Assembly: GCF_900324475.1 (NCBI RefSeq)
Contig: NZ_LT992502.1
Location: 558,001-622,000, forward strand
DNA from: Enterobacter bugandensis
Lineage (GTDB): Bacteria > Pseudomonadota > Gammaproteobacteria > Enterobacterales > Enterobacteriaceae
Direction of reading: 5' to 3'
Length of the DNA: 64,000 nt
Part shown: one piece after another, positions 8,027-17,001 of the stretch
Numbering within the stretch: position 1 is the stretch's first letter
Layout: each line of letters starts with the position of its first letter
Program-made: the position numbers and the translations under genes
The notes under the pieces: model-generated
What the model was told of the DNA's origin: nothing
Seen by the model: only the letters and a program-made list of their open reading frames with translations
The model's database searches: none

Positions 8027-9943
8027 TCAATTACCCTCATTAGCATTAACAATCTTAATGCCTGTGCTTTGTTCAAGAATTTTCGCAAAAGAATTGAATC
8101 TATATAATATAGTTATTTTCTTTCCTGTTGAGGTAGAGATAGAGTCCTTGAACCCTCGCTCTGCTTCAATGTAAGTCTGTGAATCCCATTTGGCATATTC
8201 TTTTGAATTGCTATCAATAGCAGAATAAAGGGTATCAACCAATTTATCAGAATTTTTCAGCAATAATTCTTCTTGTTCCTCAGTAACATAATAGAAATAG
8301 TAAATTATCACTTCATAAAGTTGCTTACTTATAGGTGATGTATTAGAGCCAATCTCTTTTATGAAAGCTAAATCACCGAAAACATCATAGGCGAGGTTTA
8401 AAGCCCTCAAATATTTTCTTTCTATTTGAAGATACTCGTTGCATTCATTCGAAATGTACGCACTTCCTAAATCTATTTCTTTTTCGTTTAATAAGTTTAG
8501 TTTATATAGATTTAAGTTTTCCATGGCTTTTGATAAAAACTTATCATAGGAATTAAAATTATAATTTTTAAAGCCAATATTTATAAATGCAAGAGCAGCA
8601 AGGCAAAGCTCCATATCCTTTTGTCTATCAGGCTTAACCTTACCATGCGTTGCTTGTTTGAATTCGTTTTTGGATGCCAGATACCGTAAAAACTTAACAC
8701 TTGAACCTTGATTCAGGGCCGAACGAATTTCTTGATCACTTAACTTAACACCATATGTATTGATACGGTGGAATAATTCAACTATGAGATCAGTGCTATC
8801 TTTATTCATTTCTATAAAGTAAGCCGTGATTTCATATTCTCTTATGGCTCTTTGTTCAGTGCGAGTAAGCTCACCAAACTCTTTACCATTTAAATCCTCA
8901 AGGATATCAAGTTTAGAAAGTTTAAATTCTCCACTCATAAAATCATAAATTGTTGTGATCCGTTGTAAACCATCAACAACGACCCACTTATCCTCTGCGA
9001 TTCGATTACCAAAATAAAATACAGGAAGTGGGAGTTTTAAGAGAATAGACTCGATTAATTTAGACTTCTTCTCATTATTCCAAATACGATCTTTTCTTTG
9101 GAAGTCAGGTTGTAGTTCAATATCACCAAAATGAACCCGATCAAAAATGAGAGATAAAACTGGGGTCTTGGAGGTAATTCTTGCAACACCAAGTTTAGCT
9201 TGTAGAGTTTTTAATTCCAAGTTCAACTGTGATGATGTTGTATCATTTTCACCCTCATCTACTCCATAAGTATTGGGTGACTCTATAAGTTCTTCTACGG
9301 TAGTATTATTACTAATTTTTAATGTTGGCACCTCTATATTATAATCAAGAGTCACAACTGAGTTAGCCATATCTGCGGAAAGCTCTTTAAATCTATTAAG
9401 AGTAACCTCAACCTTTTTTGAAGCAATTTCAGATGGGAATTTCTTCAAAACTATTTGATAAGCATCATCAAGGCTTTGAACTAATTCAACCTGCTGTTCA
9501 TAAATTTTCCCAAGATTCAAATTGAGAAAATTATCAATTTTTTTTCTTAAAACCCTAAATTCAGAGCCTTGAACTTCTGATAATGTCGCTGCCTCATGGA
9601 CATTATGACTACGCAATAACAGATGTTTTTTGTTTTCATACTTGAAATGTTGAATATAGGGTAAGTTAGCAAATATTGTTTCTGGTTGGTTCCTGCTTGA
9701 AGAGCTACCGTAAAGAACCTGCTCTACATTACAAAAACCTCTAATATTTAAATTGCTGTAAATCGATTCAAGCTCTGATAATGAACGTGTTTTAGATTCA
9801 GAATTAGAAGAGACTTTATATTTACCGTTTTCACGATCAATGCTTGTAATACATAGTGGAGGCGTAGAAGGATTAATTGGCTGTAGCTGTTTGCCAAAAA
9901 GAAGATTTTCGATGTCGTTTAGCACTTGTTCAAAGTTAAGCAT
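8027..9943 (-). CDS. DUF262 (ParB/sulfiredoxin-fold) protein
   Basis: The 638-residue protein has an N-terminal region of about 250 residues that I cannot assign, then a DUF262 domain: QPDFQRKDRIWNNEKKSKLIESIL, and the nucleotide-binding VVVDGLQRITTIYDF. The C-terminal half is helical. DUF262 proteins such as GmrS, SspE and BrxU use the DGQQR-like motif to bind or hydrolyse NTPs and often act as nucleases on modified or foreign DNA. No HNH or DUF1524 His-Asn motif is evident at the C-terminus, so cleavage may be carried by a partner. It is the first gene of an operon with a DUF3696 ATPase and one or two unknown proteins. This gene order is reminiscent of the three-gene Menshen type as I remember it, which I cannot verify. 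Confidence 0.8.
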   Translation of the reverse strand: MLNFEQVLNDIENLLFGKQLQPINPSTPPLCITSIDRENGKYKVSSNSESKTRSLSELESIYSNLNIRGFCNVEQVLYGSSSSRNQPETIFANLPYIQHFKYENKKHLLLRSHNVHEAATLSEVQGSEFRVLRKKIDNFLNLNLGKIYEQQVELVQSLDDAYQIVLKKFPSEIASKKVEVTLNRFKELSADMANSVVTLDYNIEVPTLKISNNTTVEELIESPNTYGVDEGENDTTSSQLNLELKTLQAKLGVARITSKTPVLSLIFDRVHFGDIELQPDFQRKDRIWNNEKKSKLIESILLKLPLPVFYFGNRIAEDKWVVVDGLQRITTIYDFMSGEFKLSKLDILEDLNGKEFGELTRTEQRAIREYEITAYFIEMNKDSTDLIVELFHRINTYGVKLSDQEIRSALNQGSSVKFLRYLASKNEFKQATHGKVKPDRQKDMELCLAALAFINIGFKNYNFNSYDKFLSKAMENLNLYKLNLLNEKEIDLGSAYISNECNEYLQIERKYLRALNLAYDVFGDLAFIKEIGSNTSPISKQLYEVIIYYFYYVTEEQEELLLKNSDKLVDTLYSAIDSNSKEYAKWDSQTYIEAERGFKDSISTSTGKKITILYRFNSFAKILEQSTGIKIVNANEGN

Positions 9944-10136
9944 TAGTGCTTCCTAAATCCATGTTAGAATTGAAAACCATCCTGTAGGATACCATCATTT
10001 GGGTATTGGTTCAATTTATATCTTTACTTCAATAAAAAATTGCGTTATGCGTTTAAATGACTATGTTGCGTGATGGTATTTATGATGGTATTGATTATAT
10101 TGTATTCAGAAAATGACATATAAACCAATGAGGTAA

Positions 10137-10166
10137 GTGCGATGTTCGAGTCCGGCCTTCGCACCA
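10137..10166 (+). repeat. leuX 3'-end fragment, putative island attachment site
   Basis: The sequence GTTCGAGTCCGGCCTTCG followed by CACCA matches the T-loop, T-stem 3' strand and acceptor end of the enterobacterial tRNA-Leu gene leuX, which ends ...GGCACCA; here one G is missing. The rest of the tRNA is absent. Short 3' tRNA copies like this arise when an integrase inserts an island at a tRNA and duplicates its end, so this is read as an attR-type site. leuX is a well known island target, and the dpd island of Salmonella Montevideo is reported at leuX. GTGCGA (10137-10142) also pairs with TCGCAC (10159-10164). Confidence 0.65.
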
Positions 10167-10178
10167 TAAGATGCAAAT

Positions 10179-10206
10179 CAAAGTCGCTTAAGGGCGGCTT
10201 TTTTTG
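10179..10206 (+). terminator. rho-independent terminator after the leuX fragment
   Basis: AAAGTCGC pairs with GGCGGCTTT, one T-G wobble included, across a short TTAAG-type loop, and a run of seven T follows. It is placed as a tRNA terminator would be, about 15 bases after the CCA end, and may be carried along with the duplicated tRNA end. Confidence 0.6.
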
Positions 10207-10454
10207 TGTCTGAAATCCAGTTACTACAAGCTTTACCGTTTCTTTGTCTTTGAAAAAATTACAATTTTGTTCTAGGGGTAGATGAATCCAGTTGCGTAGG
10301 CTGCTTATATCCTTAAAGCTGTTCTTTTGAAGATGAATCAATCGATTTGAGAGTTCTTCCTAAATGCATGTTGGTTGAGAAGAATTAGTCTGATTGCCCT
10401 TATCATAAATCTTCAGTGTGTTTGGTAAACAAAACAAGAATCGATAATGTATTC

Positions 10455-10483
10455 TTGAATAGTTTCCAATTGTTTTTTATAAA
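10455..10483 (+). promoter_or_regulatory. sigma-70-like promoter for the 77-aa gene and dpdC-A-B
   Basis: TTGAAT (10455-10460) and TATAAA (10478-10483) are 17 bases apart, a good match to -35 and -10 boxes. Transcription would start near 10490, 25 bases before the ATG at 10514, and could run on into dpdC, dpdA and dpdB. Confidence 0.5.
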
Positions 10484-10513
10484 TAGATCAGGCTTCCTTT
10501 TAAGAGATGCACT

Positions 10514-10747
10514 ATGAAGACTTTCGATACCCAACTTGCTATGAGCATTGTTTCGCATTCGACTGGCGGATTTAGCTATGACACCCTTGCTAGGGCATTG
10601 ATTTCAATGGATAAAAGTGAAGACTCAACAAAATTACTCGAGAGTTGTAGGGTTTTTTGCCTTTCGTTGGAAGAGAAAGGAATTTTGAGACGATGCCATA
10701 AATGCACTTACTCACAAGATGAATACTTTGAGTATGTTGCTCACTAA
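10514..10747 (+). CDS. hypothetical small protein upstream of dpdC
   Basis: The 77-residue product is not a family I recognise. It looks cytosolic and helical (QLAMSIVSHSTGGFSYDTLARALISMD) with a CHKC pair near the C-terminus that could bind a metal with the upstream Cys residues. A purine-rich AAGAGA lies about 8 bases before ATG 10514 and a promoter-like element is well placed upstream. It is 99 bases ahead of dpdC on the same strand. A regulator of the dpd modification genes is conceivable, but nothing in the sequence proves it. Confidence 0.55.
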   Translation: MKTFDTQLAMSIVSHSTGGFSYDTLARALISMDKSEDSTKLLESCRVFCLSLEEKGILRRCHKCTYSQDEYFEYVAH

Positions 10748-10846
10748 CAATAACCAACCAAAAAAATCACGGTGAGTAGCAATTCGTTTCTTGCAACATC
10801 TCTTTTTCTGAGGTAGCTTTGGCTGCACAGTTTCAGGAGAGCGATT

Positions 10847-11803
10847 GTGAGTAACATCAATTTAATAACAACTTGCACAAATGGTAAAAACAGTGATGGC
10901 AAGGCTATATTGAGTTTAGCCCACTATACCTCTGGACAGACCCCTCCAAATGTATTGGTGAACTCTTGGTGTAATGCTTTAAATGAATCCCTAAAAACAT
11001 CTGCTACAGTATGTGCTGTAGATCTGTATAAGGGGGGGCACTGGGCTACTGCTAAAGAAATATTAAAATCCTATCATGTTGATTTATGGGTTGTTTCTGC
11101 AGGTCTTGGCCTCCTTCACTATACTGATCAAGTCGTACCCTATAAAGCAACATTTGCGATTGGGTATGATGAATCAATACCGCTATACTCACGTGAATAT
11201 GTAGGCAAATCTTTCCATAGAACATGGTGGAAAGAATTAACAGAGAGATCTCCATTCATTTCTGAGCATCCATCATCAATTAAAAGTTTGATGAAAAAAA
11301 ACAAGGAACATTATTATATTATTTGTGGTTCTCCTGATTACATCAATGCCATTGAATTAGATATCATTAATGGTCTTGAGTATCTGGTTGATTCTAAAAA
11401 GCAATTGCTAATTATCACATCAAAGGTAATTAACGACAGGCTGATGAGTTATTTATTTAAAACTAACCACGATATGGCTCAATGGTTAAAGTGCAATATG
11501 CTCATGCTAAATGTGAGTATGGCAAAGCATATTATTCGTGAGTTTACTGAAAGAGGCTTGGATAATTTAAGTGATTTTTCTCAGAGGTTATCAACTGAAT
11601 TAAATGAATTGCCTGCGCGAGAAGTAAAAAAAGGAATTAGGCGTAGTTCTGAAGAAGTTAAGTTGTACATTTTGAAAATTTTGCAACATCAACCAAGTAT
11701 CAGTGCAACACAGGCCTTGCGCGAGTTTCGTGACTTAGGGAATTCATTCGAGGAAAAGCGGTTCCGTGTGATTTTCAAGAGTTTGACGGGCAGCAAAGCT
11801 TGA
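10847..11803 (+). CDS. dpdC: DpdC, converts preQ0 in DNA to the amide form
   Basis: The 318-residue protein has an N-terminal domain with ITTCTNGK, AVDLYKGGHW and WVVSAGLGLLHYTD. The SAGLGLL element recalls the SAKYGLL motif of DUF6884/YaaA-like domains. The C-terminal ~110 residues are helical and basic. In the Salmonella Montevideo system DpdC is needed to turn 2'-deoxy-preQ0 into 2'-deoxy-7-amido-7-deazaguanine. The identification rests mainly on position, length and direct linkage to dpdA and dpdB, as I recall no catalytic motif. The start is GTG 10847, with AGGAGA upstream; it lies 52 bases before dpdA. Confidence 0.75.
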   Translation: MSNINLITTCTNGKNSDGKAILSLAHYTSGQTPPNVLVNSWCNALNESLKTSATVCAVDLYKGGHWATAKEILKSYHVDLWVVSAGLGLLHYTDQVVPYKATFAIGYDESIPLYSREYVGKSFHRTWWKELTERSPFISEHPSSIKSLMKKNKEHYYIICGSPDYINAIELDIINGLEYLVDSKKQLLIITSKVINDRLMSYLFKTNHDMAQWLKCNMLMLNVSMAKHIIREFTERGLDNLSDFSQRLSTELNELPAREVKKGIRRSSEEVKLYILKILQHQPSISATQALREFRDLGNSFEEKRFRVIFKSLTGSKA

Positions 11804-11855
11804 TGCCACTGGTCAGGTTTTCATGATAGAATCTTCCGTTTTTTGAGGCTTTGCA

Positions 11856-13127
11856 GTGGCGTCACAGGAGAGTAAGTTGTCGAAGCTTAAATATTTTTTC
11901 CCGGATAGTCAGGATTTTATCGATCCTAGTTTCGACTTCTTCCATGAAACGCGAAACGAACATCGCGTTCGCCAGCGTGACGATCATTATCCACATGAGG
12001 TATTTTCTCGGCCTTATGACGGCATGCTGGTTTCGAAAGCAGTAGTTGACGGTCTTGGCAGTGGAGAAAGTAAATATACGCGAGCCCAGCGCTTACGCTA
12101 CTTCCGTAATGGCATGAAGCACTTCTTCCGCTTGCCGGAAAATATGGAAACTATGGGTGATTGCGGAGCCTTCACCTATGTTAACCAAGATGTGCCGCCA
12201 TACCGAGTGGAAGAGGTTATTGAATTCTACGAAACCTCCCGATTTAACCATGGTGTTTCTCTCGATCATATCGTTTTTGGCTATGAGAAACCTGGTGAGG
12301 CATTCAGTGGCGAAGTATTGACTGAGTGTCGCCGACGCCAGGATATCACGTTGACCTTGGCTCAAGAGTTTTTAAATAAGTCTCAAAAGTCCTGTTTCAC
12401 CCCCTTTGGCGTTGCACATGGATGGAGCAAAACCTCCTACCGTCAGTCAGTAGAGGCTCTGCTGGCCATGGGATACAAAAATATCACCATGGGGGGGATG
12501 GTGCCGTTGAAAACGGCGCAGATCCTTGAGACTCTCGAAGAGATTAAGCCGCTGCTGAAAAGTGATACACGTGTTCACTTGTTAGGTATTGCTCGTCCAG
12601 AGAGTTTCGCCGACTTTATCAAGTTTGGTGTGACCAGTATTGACTCGACTACACCGCTTCAGCAGGCCTTCAAAGATCGAAAAAATAACTATCATACGCC
12701 TGATGGCCCGGCCTATACCGCTGTGCGAGTCCCTCAGTTTGATGCTAATCCAAGTTTAAGCCGCAAAATAAAATCTGGCGTTATCGATCAGGATATTGCT
12801 CGACATCTGGAAAAGGATGCCATGAATGCCCTGTTCGAATACGATAAAGGGACTTTGTCCCTTGAGAAAACTCTTGAGGCAGTACTGGCTTATGAACGCC
12901 TGCATTCAGGTGAAAAAGAGGCCGATAAAATCCGTGCGGATTATGAACGCACACTCGGTGAACGTCCCTGGAAACAGTGCCAATGCAATATTTGCCAGGC
13001 TATCGGTATCAACGTCATCATTTTCCGCGGAGCAGAACGTAACCGTCGCCGCGGTTTCCATAATATTCAGGTGTTGTACAACCGTTTACAGCACACATTG
13101 TCATTACGCTCAGAGGAACTGTCATGA
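11856..13127 (+). CDS. dpdA: DpdA, DNA guanine transglycosylase (TGT-like)
   Basis: DpdA swaps guanine in DNA for the 7-deazapurine preQ0 and is the signature enzyme of the Dpd system. The 423-residue protein keeps the key features of tRNA-guanine transglycosylases: Asp102 in GDCGAF (equivalent of the DSGGF motif), the substrate-loop-like GGMVPLK at about 213-219, a nucleophile candidate Asp263 in SIDSTTP, and a zinc site Cys375-x-Cys377-x2-Cys380 with His402. Tgt proteins are usually ~370 residues; the extra length is spread over the N-terminus and insertions. The start is GTG 11856 with a GAGG upstream. It overlaps dpdB by 4 bases (ATGA), so they are translationally coupled. Confidence 0.93.
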   Translation: MASQESKLSKLKYFFPDSQDFIDPSFDFFHETRNEHRVRQRDDHYPHEVFSRPYDGMLVSKAVVDGLGSGESKYTRAQRLRYFRNGMKHFFRLPENMETMGDCGAFTYVNQDVPPYRVEEVIEFYETSRFNHGVSLDHIVFGYEKPGEAFSGEVLTECRRRQDITLTLAQEFLNKSQKSCFTPFGVAHGWSKTSYRQSVEALLAMGYKNITMGGMVPLKTAQILETLEEIKPLLKSDTRVHLLGIARPESFADFIKFGVTSIDSTTPLQQAFKDRKNNYHTPDGPAYTAVRVPQFDANPSLSRKIKSGVIDQDIARHLEKDAMNALFEYDKGTLSLEKTLEAVLAYERLHSGEKEADKIRADYERTLGERPWKQCQCNICQAIGINVIIFRGAERNRRRGFHNIQVLYNRLQHTLSLRSEELS

Positions 13128-14251
13128 GTGAATATCGTGTTCCCGCCCTGCGAATCCGACAGGGTGAGGAGAGGCAACTCTATAGCCTTGCGATAGAAGG
13201 TAAACAGATCAGCAAAATTGCAGCGATTTCGCGTATTCGTCGCGGCGAAGAGAATTTGGTTGGCTATCAGCGTCCAGAAGTACGTAACCATATTCGCGAA
13301 ATTCAGCGCTATATTGAGAGCTCAAACCCGATGATACCAAACCCGGTGATTATCGCTTTTGATAAGCGTGTGCGTTTTGAACCACTTACAGATAATGGCG
13401 ACATGGGGCATCTGGTAATACCTTTCTCCGAAGATAAGGATTTTGAGAAGCCAGGATTTATAGTGGATGGTCAACAACGTACCGCTGCTTTGCGGGATGC
13501 GGAAATAGACTCGTTTATGATGCCGGTATCTGCATTTATCGCTAATGATGCAGAAGAACAGCGTGAACAGTTCATGCTGGTTAACTCCACAAAACCGTTG
13601 CCCAAAACGTTGTTATACGAACTGGCACCGCATACCCACGGTCGTTTGCCATCCGATCTGCAAATGCGTAAGTTTCCTTCACTGCTAACTCAACGACTGA
13701 ACTTCGGCGAAGGTCCACTTGCAGGGCGCATCAAAACGGCGACCAACCCTGATGGGGTTATTGCTGACAACTCGATGATCAAAATGATCGATGCCAGTCT
13801 TCGTGAGGGAGCATTGTATCGCTTTCGTGACCCCGCGACAGGGTTGGGGGATGAAGGGAAGATGGTGAAACTGCTGAATAACTTCTGGTCGGCTGTGGAA
13901 ACTGTGTTTACTGATGACTGGGATAAAAAGCCTCGTTATTCCCGCTTGCTACATGGCGTTGGTATTCTTGCGCTTGGCAGTTTGATGGATGAAATCGATC
14001 AGGTTCATCAGGACTATAAAGGTGAACCAGGCTGGACTGAGATCCCTTCCTATACTCGTTTTGTCGAAGAGTTAAACCGTATTAAGCCGCTTTGTGCATG
14101 GAGTAGTGGCGTGTGGAACTTCGGCACAGATGTTGATGGTCAGCCTATTGTTCGTAAATGGAATGAACTGCAAAATCTTTCAAAAGATATATCTTTGGTT
14201 ACTGATTATCTTGTAACCAGCTATATAAAGACGGCAAACGCAAACATCTAA
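13124..14251 (+). CDS. dpdB: DpdB, ParB-like DGQQR protein of the Dpd modification complex
   Basis: The 375-residue protein belongs to the DGQHR/ParB-like group: the motif FIVDGQQRT lies at residues 112-120 after a strand-rich N-terminus, and a long helical C-terminal part follows. DndB, which regulates phosphorothioation, is a relative. In the Salmonella system DpdB works with DpdA to insert preQ0 into DNA, and the motif has been linked to ATPase activity in the family. It is coupled to dpdA by a 4-base overlap and ends at a bidirectional terminator against dpdD. Confidence 0.9.
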   Translation: MSEYRVPALRIRQGEERQLYSLAIEGKQISKIAAISRIRRGEENLVGYQRPEVRNHIREIQRYIESSNPMIPNPVIIAFDKRVRFEPLTDNGDMGHLVIPFSEDKDFEKPGFIVDGQQRTAALRDAEIDSFMMPVSAFIANDAEEQREQFMLVNSTKPLPKTLLYELAPHTHGRLPSDLQMRKFPSLLTQRLNFGEGPLAGRIKTATNPDGVIADNSMIKMIDASLREGALYRFRDPATGLGDEGKMVKLLNNFWSAVETVFTDDWDKKPRYSRLLHGVGILALGSLMDEIDQVHQDYKGEPGWTEIPSYTRFVEELNRIKPLCAWSSGVWNFGTDVDGQPIVRKWNELQNLSKDISLVTDYLVTSYIKTANANI

Positions 14252-14283
14252 AAAAATAAGGGGCGAATGCCCCTTATTTTTTA
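14251..14283. terminator. bidirectional terminator between dpdB and dpdD
   Basis: A symmetric hairpin of AATAAGGGGC and GCCCCTTATT with a GAAT loop is flanked by A-runs on the left and T-runs on the right. It lies between two convergent operons and can stop transcription from both sides. Confidence 0.85.
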
Positions 14284-16466
14284 TACGTCAATACTCATGG
14301 GTTGTTGAAGACGTGCAACAAAGGCATTGAGAATCGAACCAGCACCTTTACCTTCAGGATAAATGAGATCGCGACGATGAGGCGTTATCGCATACAGTGC
14401 CTGATGTTTTGCGCTCGCAGCGGCAAAAATAAAGTAATCAGCCTGTTTTGCTAAATTGACCAGCTTATCGGTTGCGTTATGGTCATGATTCACATCTACT
14501 CTGATCCCCTGAAACAACACTTCAATCATCCCCTTGGCCCGGCGGGCAGATCCTTCTGTCAGGGTATAAATGGCGACACGTTTGCCCGAGAGATCCGGAA
14601 GTGTTTCAGGCTCGCTATCATCGCTTCGTGCCGGTTCCGGAGGAAACGCTGAATCAGCACCATTGCCCAATACGTTGATGGCCAGACTACGCATGATGGC
14701 TCGGGTTGAGTGATCGAGGCGCGGCCATACACCAACGGCAAAAGTCTGAATATCCATCCATAGCGCGTTTCGTGTGGCGTTATCGTGCTCCGGTGCATCA
14801 AGAAACAGTTCGATCATCTCTTCAAGCGAGGTCAGATTTTTAAGTGAACTGCAGCGCTCAATAATAAGTTGCAATGTAGCAACAAAATTCTGGTATTCAG
14901 CCAGGGTGAGAGGACCTTGCAGGAAATATTCGGTTGCTAGGGTCGCCAGTTTGATGTCCGCCGGACTGACGCTTTGTTCCATCGCCAGAACATCCATCCA
15001 TTTCAGCCATGTTGTACTCTGCAATTGCAGCTGGTTTTTCCCCAGCCACTCGATAAAGGCGGGCATGGCGTTGCGTAGTGTTGAAAAGGCATGCGGCGGA
15101 AAATCCTGCGCCAGCAGGTGAACAAAAGCCGATTCTTGGAAGGAGGCGACTGGCCAATGCTCGCTCTCCAGCGCGACAATTTGCATCAGAGCGTTTCTAT
15201 CGGCATCGGGTTCGCGCAGGCGCGAGAACCAGTTGTCCCAGCCGGTGATGCTCGCGGCAGTAAGCCGGTTGATGCTCTCAATCAGCGTTTTTAGAAGAGG
15301 GGTTTTCTGAGCTTGCTCATACAGTTGTGGATCTATCTTGCTGAGCATCTCAGCATAGCGCCCCAGCGTTTCGGCTGTGGCTGTCAACGACGTTTGTAGA
15401 TAACTGGCCAGAGATTCAAGTGTTGTTGGCGGCAGCGACAACGAGACAGGAGATGAGGCTGGAGTATCGTACGCGGTGCTCTTGAGTTCGGCCCAGTGCT
15501 GTAATTCCTGAAGCCATCCTGATTTCAGCGTGTCAGGTATTATGCTGAGCAGGTTTTGTTCACCCACCAGCGCCACGCCAATCGCCCAACTTCTCCAAGA
15601 GTTAATTTCCCCTTCCTCGCTTCCTAGCAGTGGAACCTGCGTAAAAAGCGGTTGGAGGGCAAGGAAGGCTGGGCGCAAAGCCGATGGCGTCTCCTGCGTG
15701 TAGCTAAGGGCATCATGGCCCAGATAGCGGTGCTGATAAGCGGCAAGCAGCATTCTGGTCAGCGACGAGGGAATGCGCCCTCTGATCAGATCTGGCAGGT
15801 CTTGGTGGTTTAGCAGGGCATCCCAATTTTGCCATTTCCCGGCCTGCTGAAGCTCAAGTAGCAGTAGATTGCGTTTGGAGAGCAGACCGTTATCACGCAG
15901 TTCTTGCAGAAAGTCATTGCTGGCCTCCACCTCTTTTTGATTTGTTGCCAGCATGAAATCGCTAAGGATACGACCAAACGGGCGCTTGCGGGTGCGAACG
16001 AGAGATGGACGCTTTCGGAACAGGTCAATCAACTCTTTCAGGGCGGCAAAAACCCTTTTGCCTGCTTATCCTCACGTTTACCTTCCAGCAACTCAATACG
16101 AATAAACCCTGCTGGGCTATGTTCGAGCAATGCGGTTTCTGCCGTAAAAGTCGGGCCAGAAGTCGGACTCAAGTAAATTCGGCGGTCGGGCTCAACGTCA
16201 GCTGAACCAAGCCGGGCATTGATAACTTTGGTGAGTTCCTGCAGGGTGCGCTCATCTTCTGCCATCGCGAAGAAAACCCAGTGTTGGCGGTCGCACCAAG
16301 GCAGAATAATGGGCCATTCACCGTCAAGCGCGCTCTCCACAAGAGGCAACAGCGCATTTTTCTGCTCAGGCGCGTAAGCACCGGGGGAGTCGCTTAGCAG
16401 TTTATCAAGGCTGAGCAAATTGCTTTCGCCAAAGAAGGCCCTAATCCAAGAGGGGATATTATTCAT
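14281..16466 (-). pseudogene. dpdD: DpdD, Dpd restriction protein, split by a one-base frameshift
   Basis: Two adjoining frames make up this gene: codons from ATG 16466 (MNNIPSWIRAFFGESN...) to a TGA near 16038, and a frame from there to 14281 that has no ATG start. At 16048-16059 the coding strand reads AAAAGGGTTTTTGCC. One extra G would give KGVFAALKELIDLF and restore a 728-residue protein exactly in frame. The first part has QHWVFFAMAEDERTLQEL; the second is mainly helical and ends in a Rossmann-like stretch (GKRVAIYTLTEGSARRAKGM...ADYFIFAAASAKH). In Salmonella, DpdD-K form the restriction arm. The start overlaps the dpdK stop by 8 bases. A sequencing error or translational slippage are the alternatives to a real lesion. 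Confidence 0.8.
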
Positions 16467-16989
16467 CACTGTCACCGAAGGTATATTGTCCACCGAATTC
16501 AATCAGTGCGTCAGAAATGAGGGTTTTGTTGCTAGAGAACAGCAAATGCTCATCGTTAAGGTTCGCACCGCTCCAGGTATAGTTCATCGAACCTTTCAGA
16601 AAGAAGTGCTTTGTTAACATGCCTTTGGCATGTAGGTTCTCATAATAGGAGCATTGCATATCATGATTCGGCGAAAGTCTTGCCTGCAGTCGCTCAACGA
16701 ACACTTTGTTAAGCGTGTCCGGGCGAGTGACTATCCTGAGTGGACAGCCGTTATTCACTGCCGTCGCCAGAAGCTCCTGGAAACTGACCATTCTGGCACC
16801 CCACGACGGATCAAGAAAACTCCATTGCCCCCCGCGATTATCAATGACGTCAAAATCGCTCATCCATGGCGAGATCAGCCAGATGAGTTCAGGGTACAGG
16901 ATAAGCCCACTGAACTGCGCACTCAGTACTTCCCTCAGTTGTCGCTGTCCGAGAGGTCCATGGAGAAATATTTGTCGTTGCTCTTCCAT
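16459..16989 (-). CDS. dpdK: DpdK, phospholipase D-like nuclease
   Basis: The 176-residue protein carries one PLD/HKD signature: His120-x-Lys122 in NLHAKGM followed by GSMNYTWSG (residues 133-141). One motif per chain suggests a dimer forming a single active site, as in Nuc-type nucleases and BfiI. It is the best candidate for the DNA-cutting subunit of Dpd restriction. It starts 12 bases after dpdJ and overlaps dpdD. The N-terminal part contains ILYPELIWLISPWMSDFDV, usual for the first strand of a PLD fold. Confidence 0.88.
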   Translation of the reverse strand: MEEQRQIFLHGPLGQRQLREVLSAQFSGLILYPELIWLISPWMSDFDVIDNRGGQWSFLDPSWGARMVSFQELLATAVNNGCPLRIVTRPDTLNKVFVERLQARLSPNHDMQCSYYENLHAKGMLTKHFFLKGSMNYTWSGANLNDEHLLFSSNKTLISDALIEFGGQYTFGDSDE

Positions 16990-17001
16990 TCATCGTTCTC
17001 C

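Larger units (their letters stand above)
9944..10513. other. intergenic island junction without a clear gene
   Basis: This 570-base stretch separates the DUF262 operon from the dpd region. It holds a leuX-like tRNA fragment (about 10137-10166), a hairpin terminator just after it, and a good sigma-70 promoter at 10455-10483. A 98-residue minus-strand reading frame (10045-10341) runs through the tRNA fragment and terminator and is not believable as a gene. Confidence 0.6.

Noticed and set aside
10045..10341. 98-residue minus-strand reading frame
   Set aside because: It runs through the leuX fragment and its terminator and has no ribosome site; composition looks non-coding.
16048..16059. Programmed -1 frameshifting as the normal way to make DpdD
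   Set aside because: The heptamers around the shift (A AAA GGG and G TTT TTG) do not fit the X XXY YYZ pattern with good re-pairing, and I see no strong stimulatory stem; a one-base deletion or read error is simpler.
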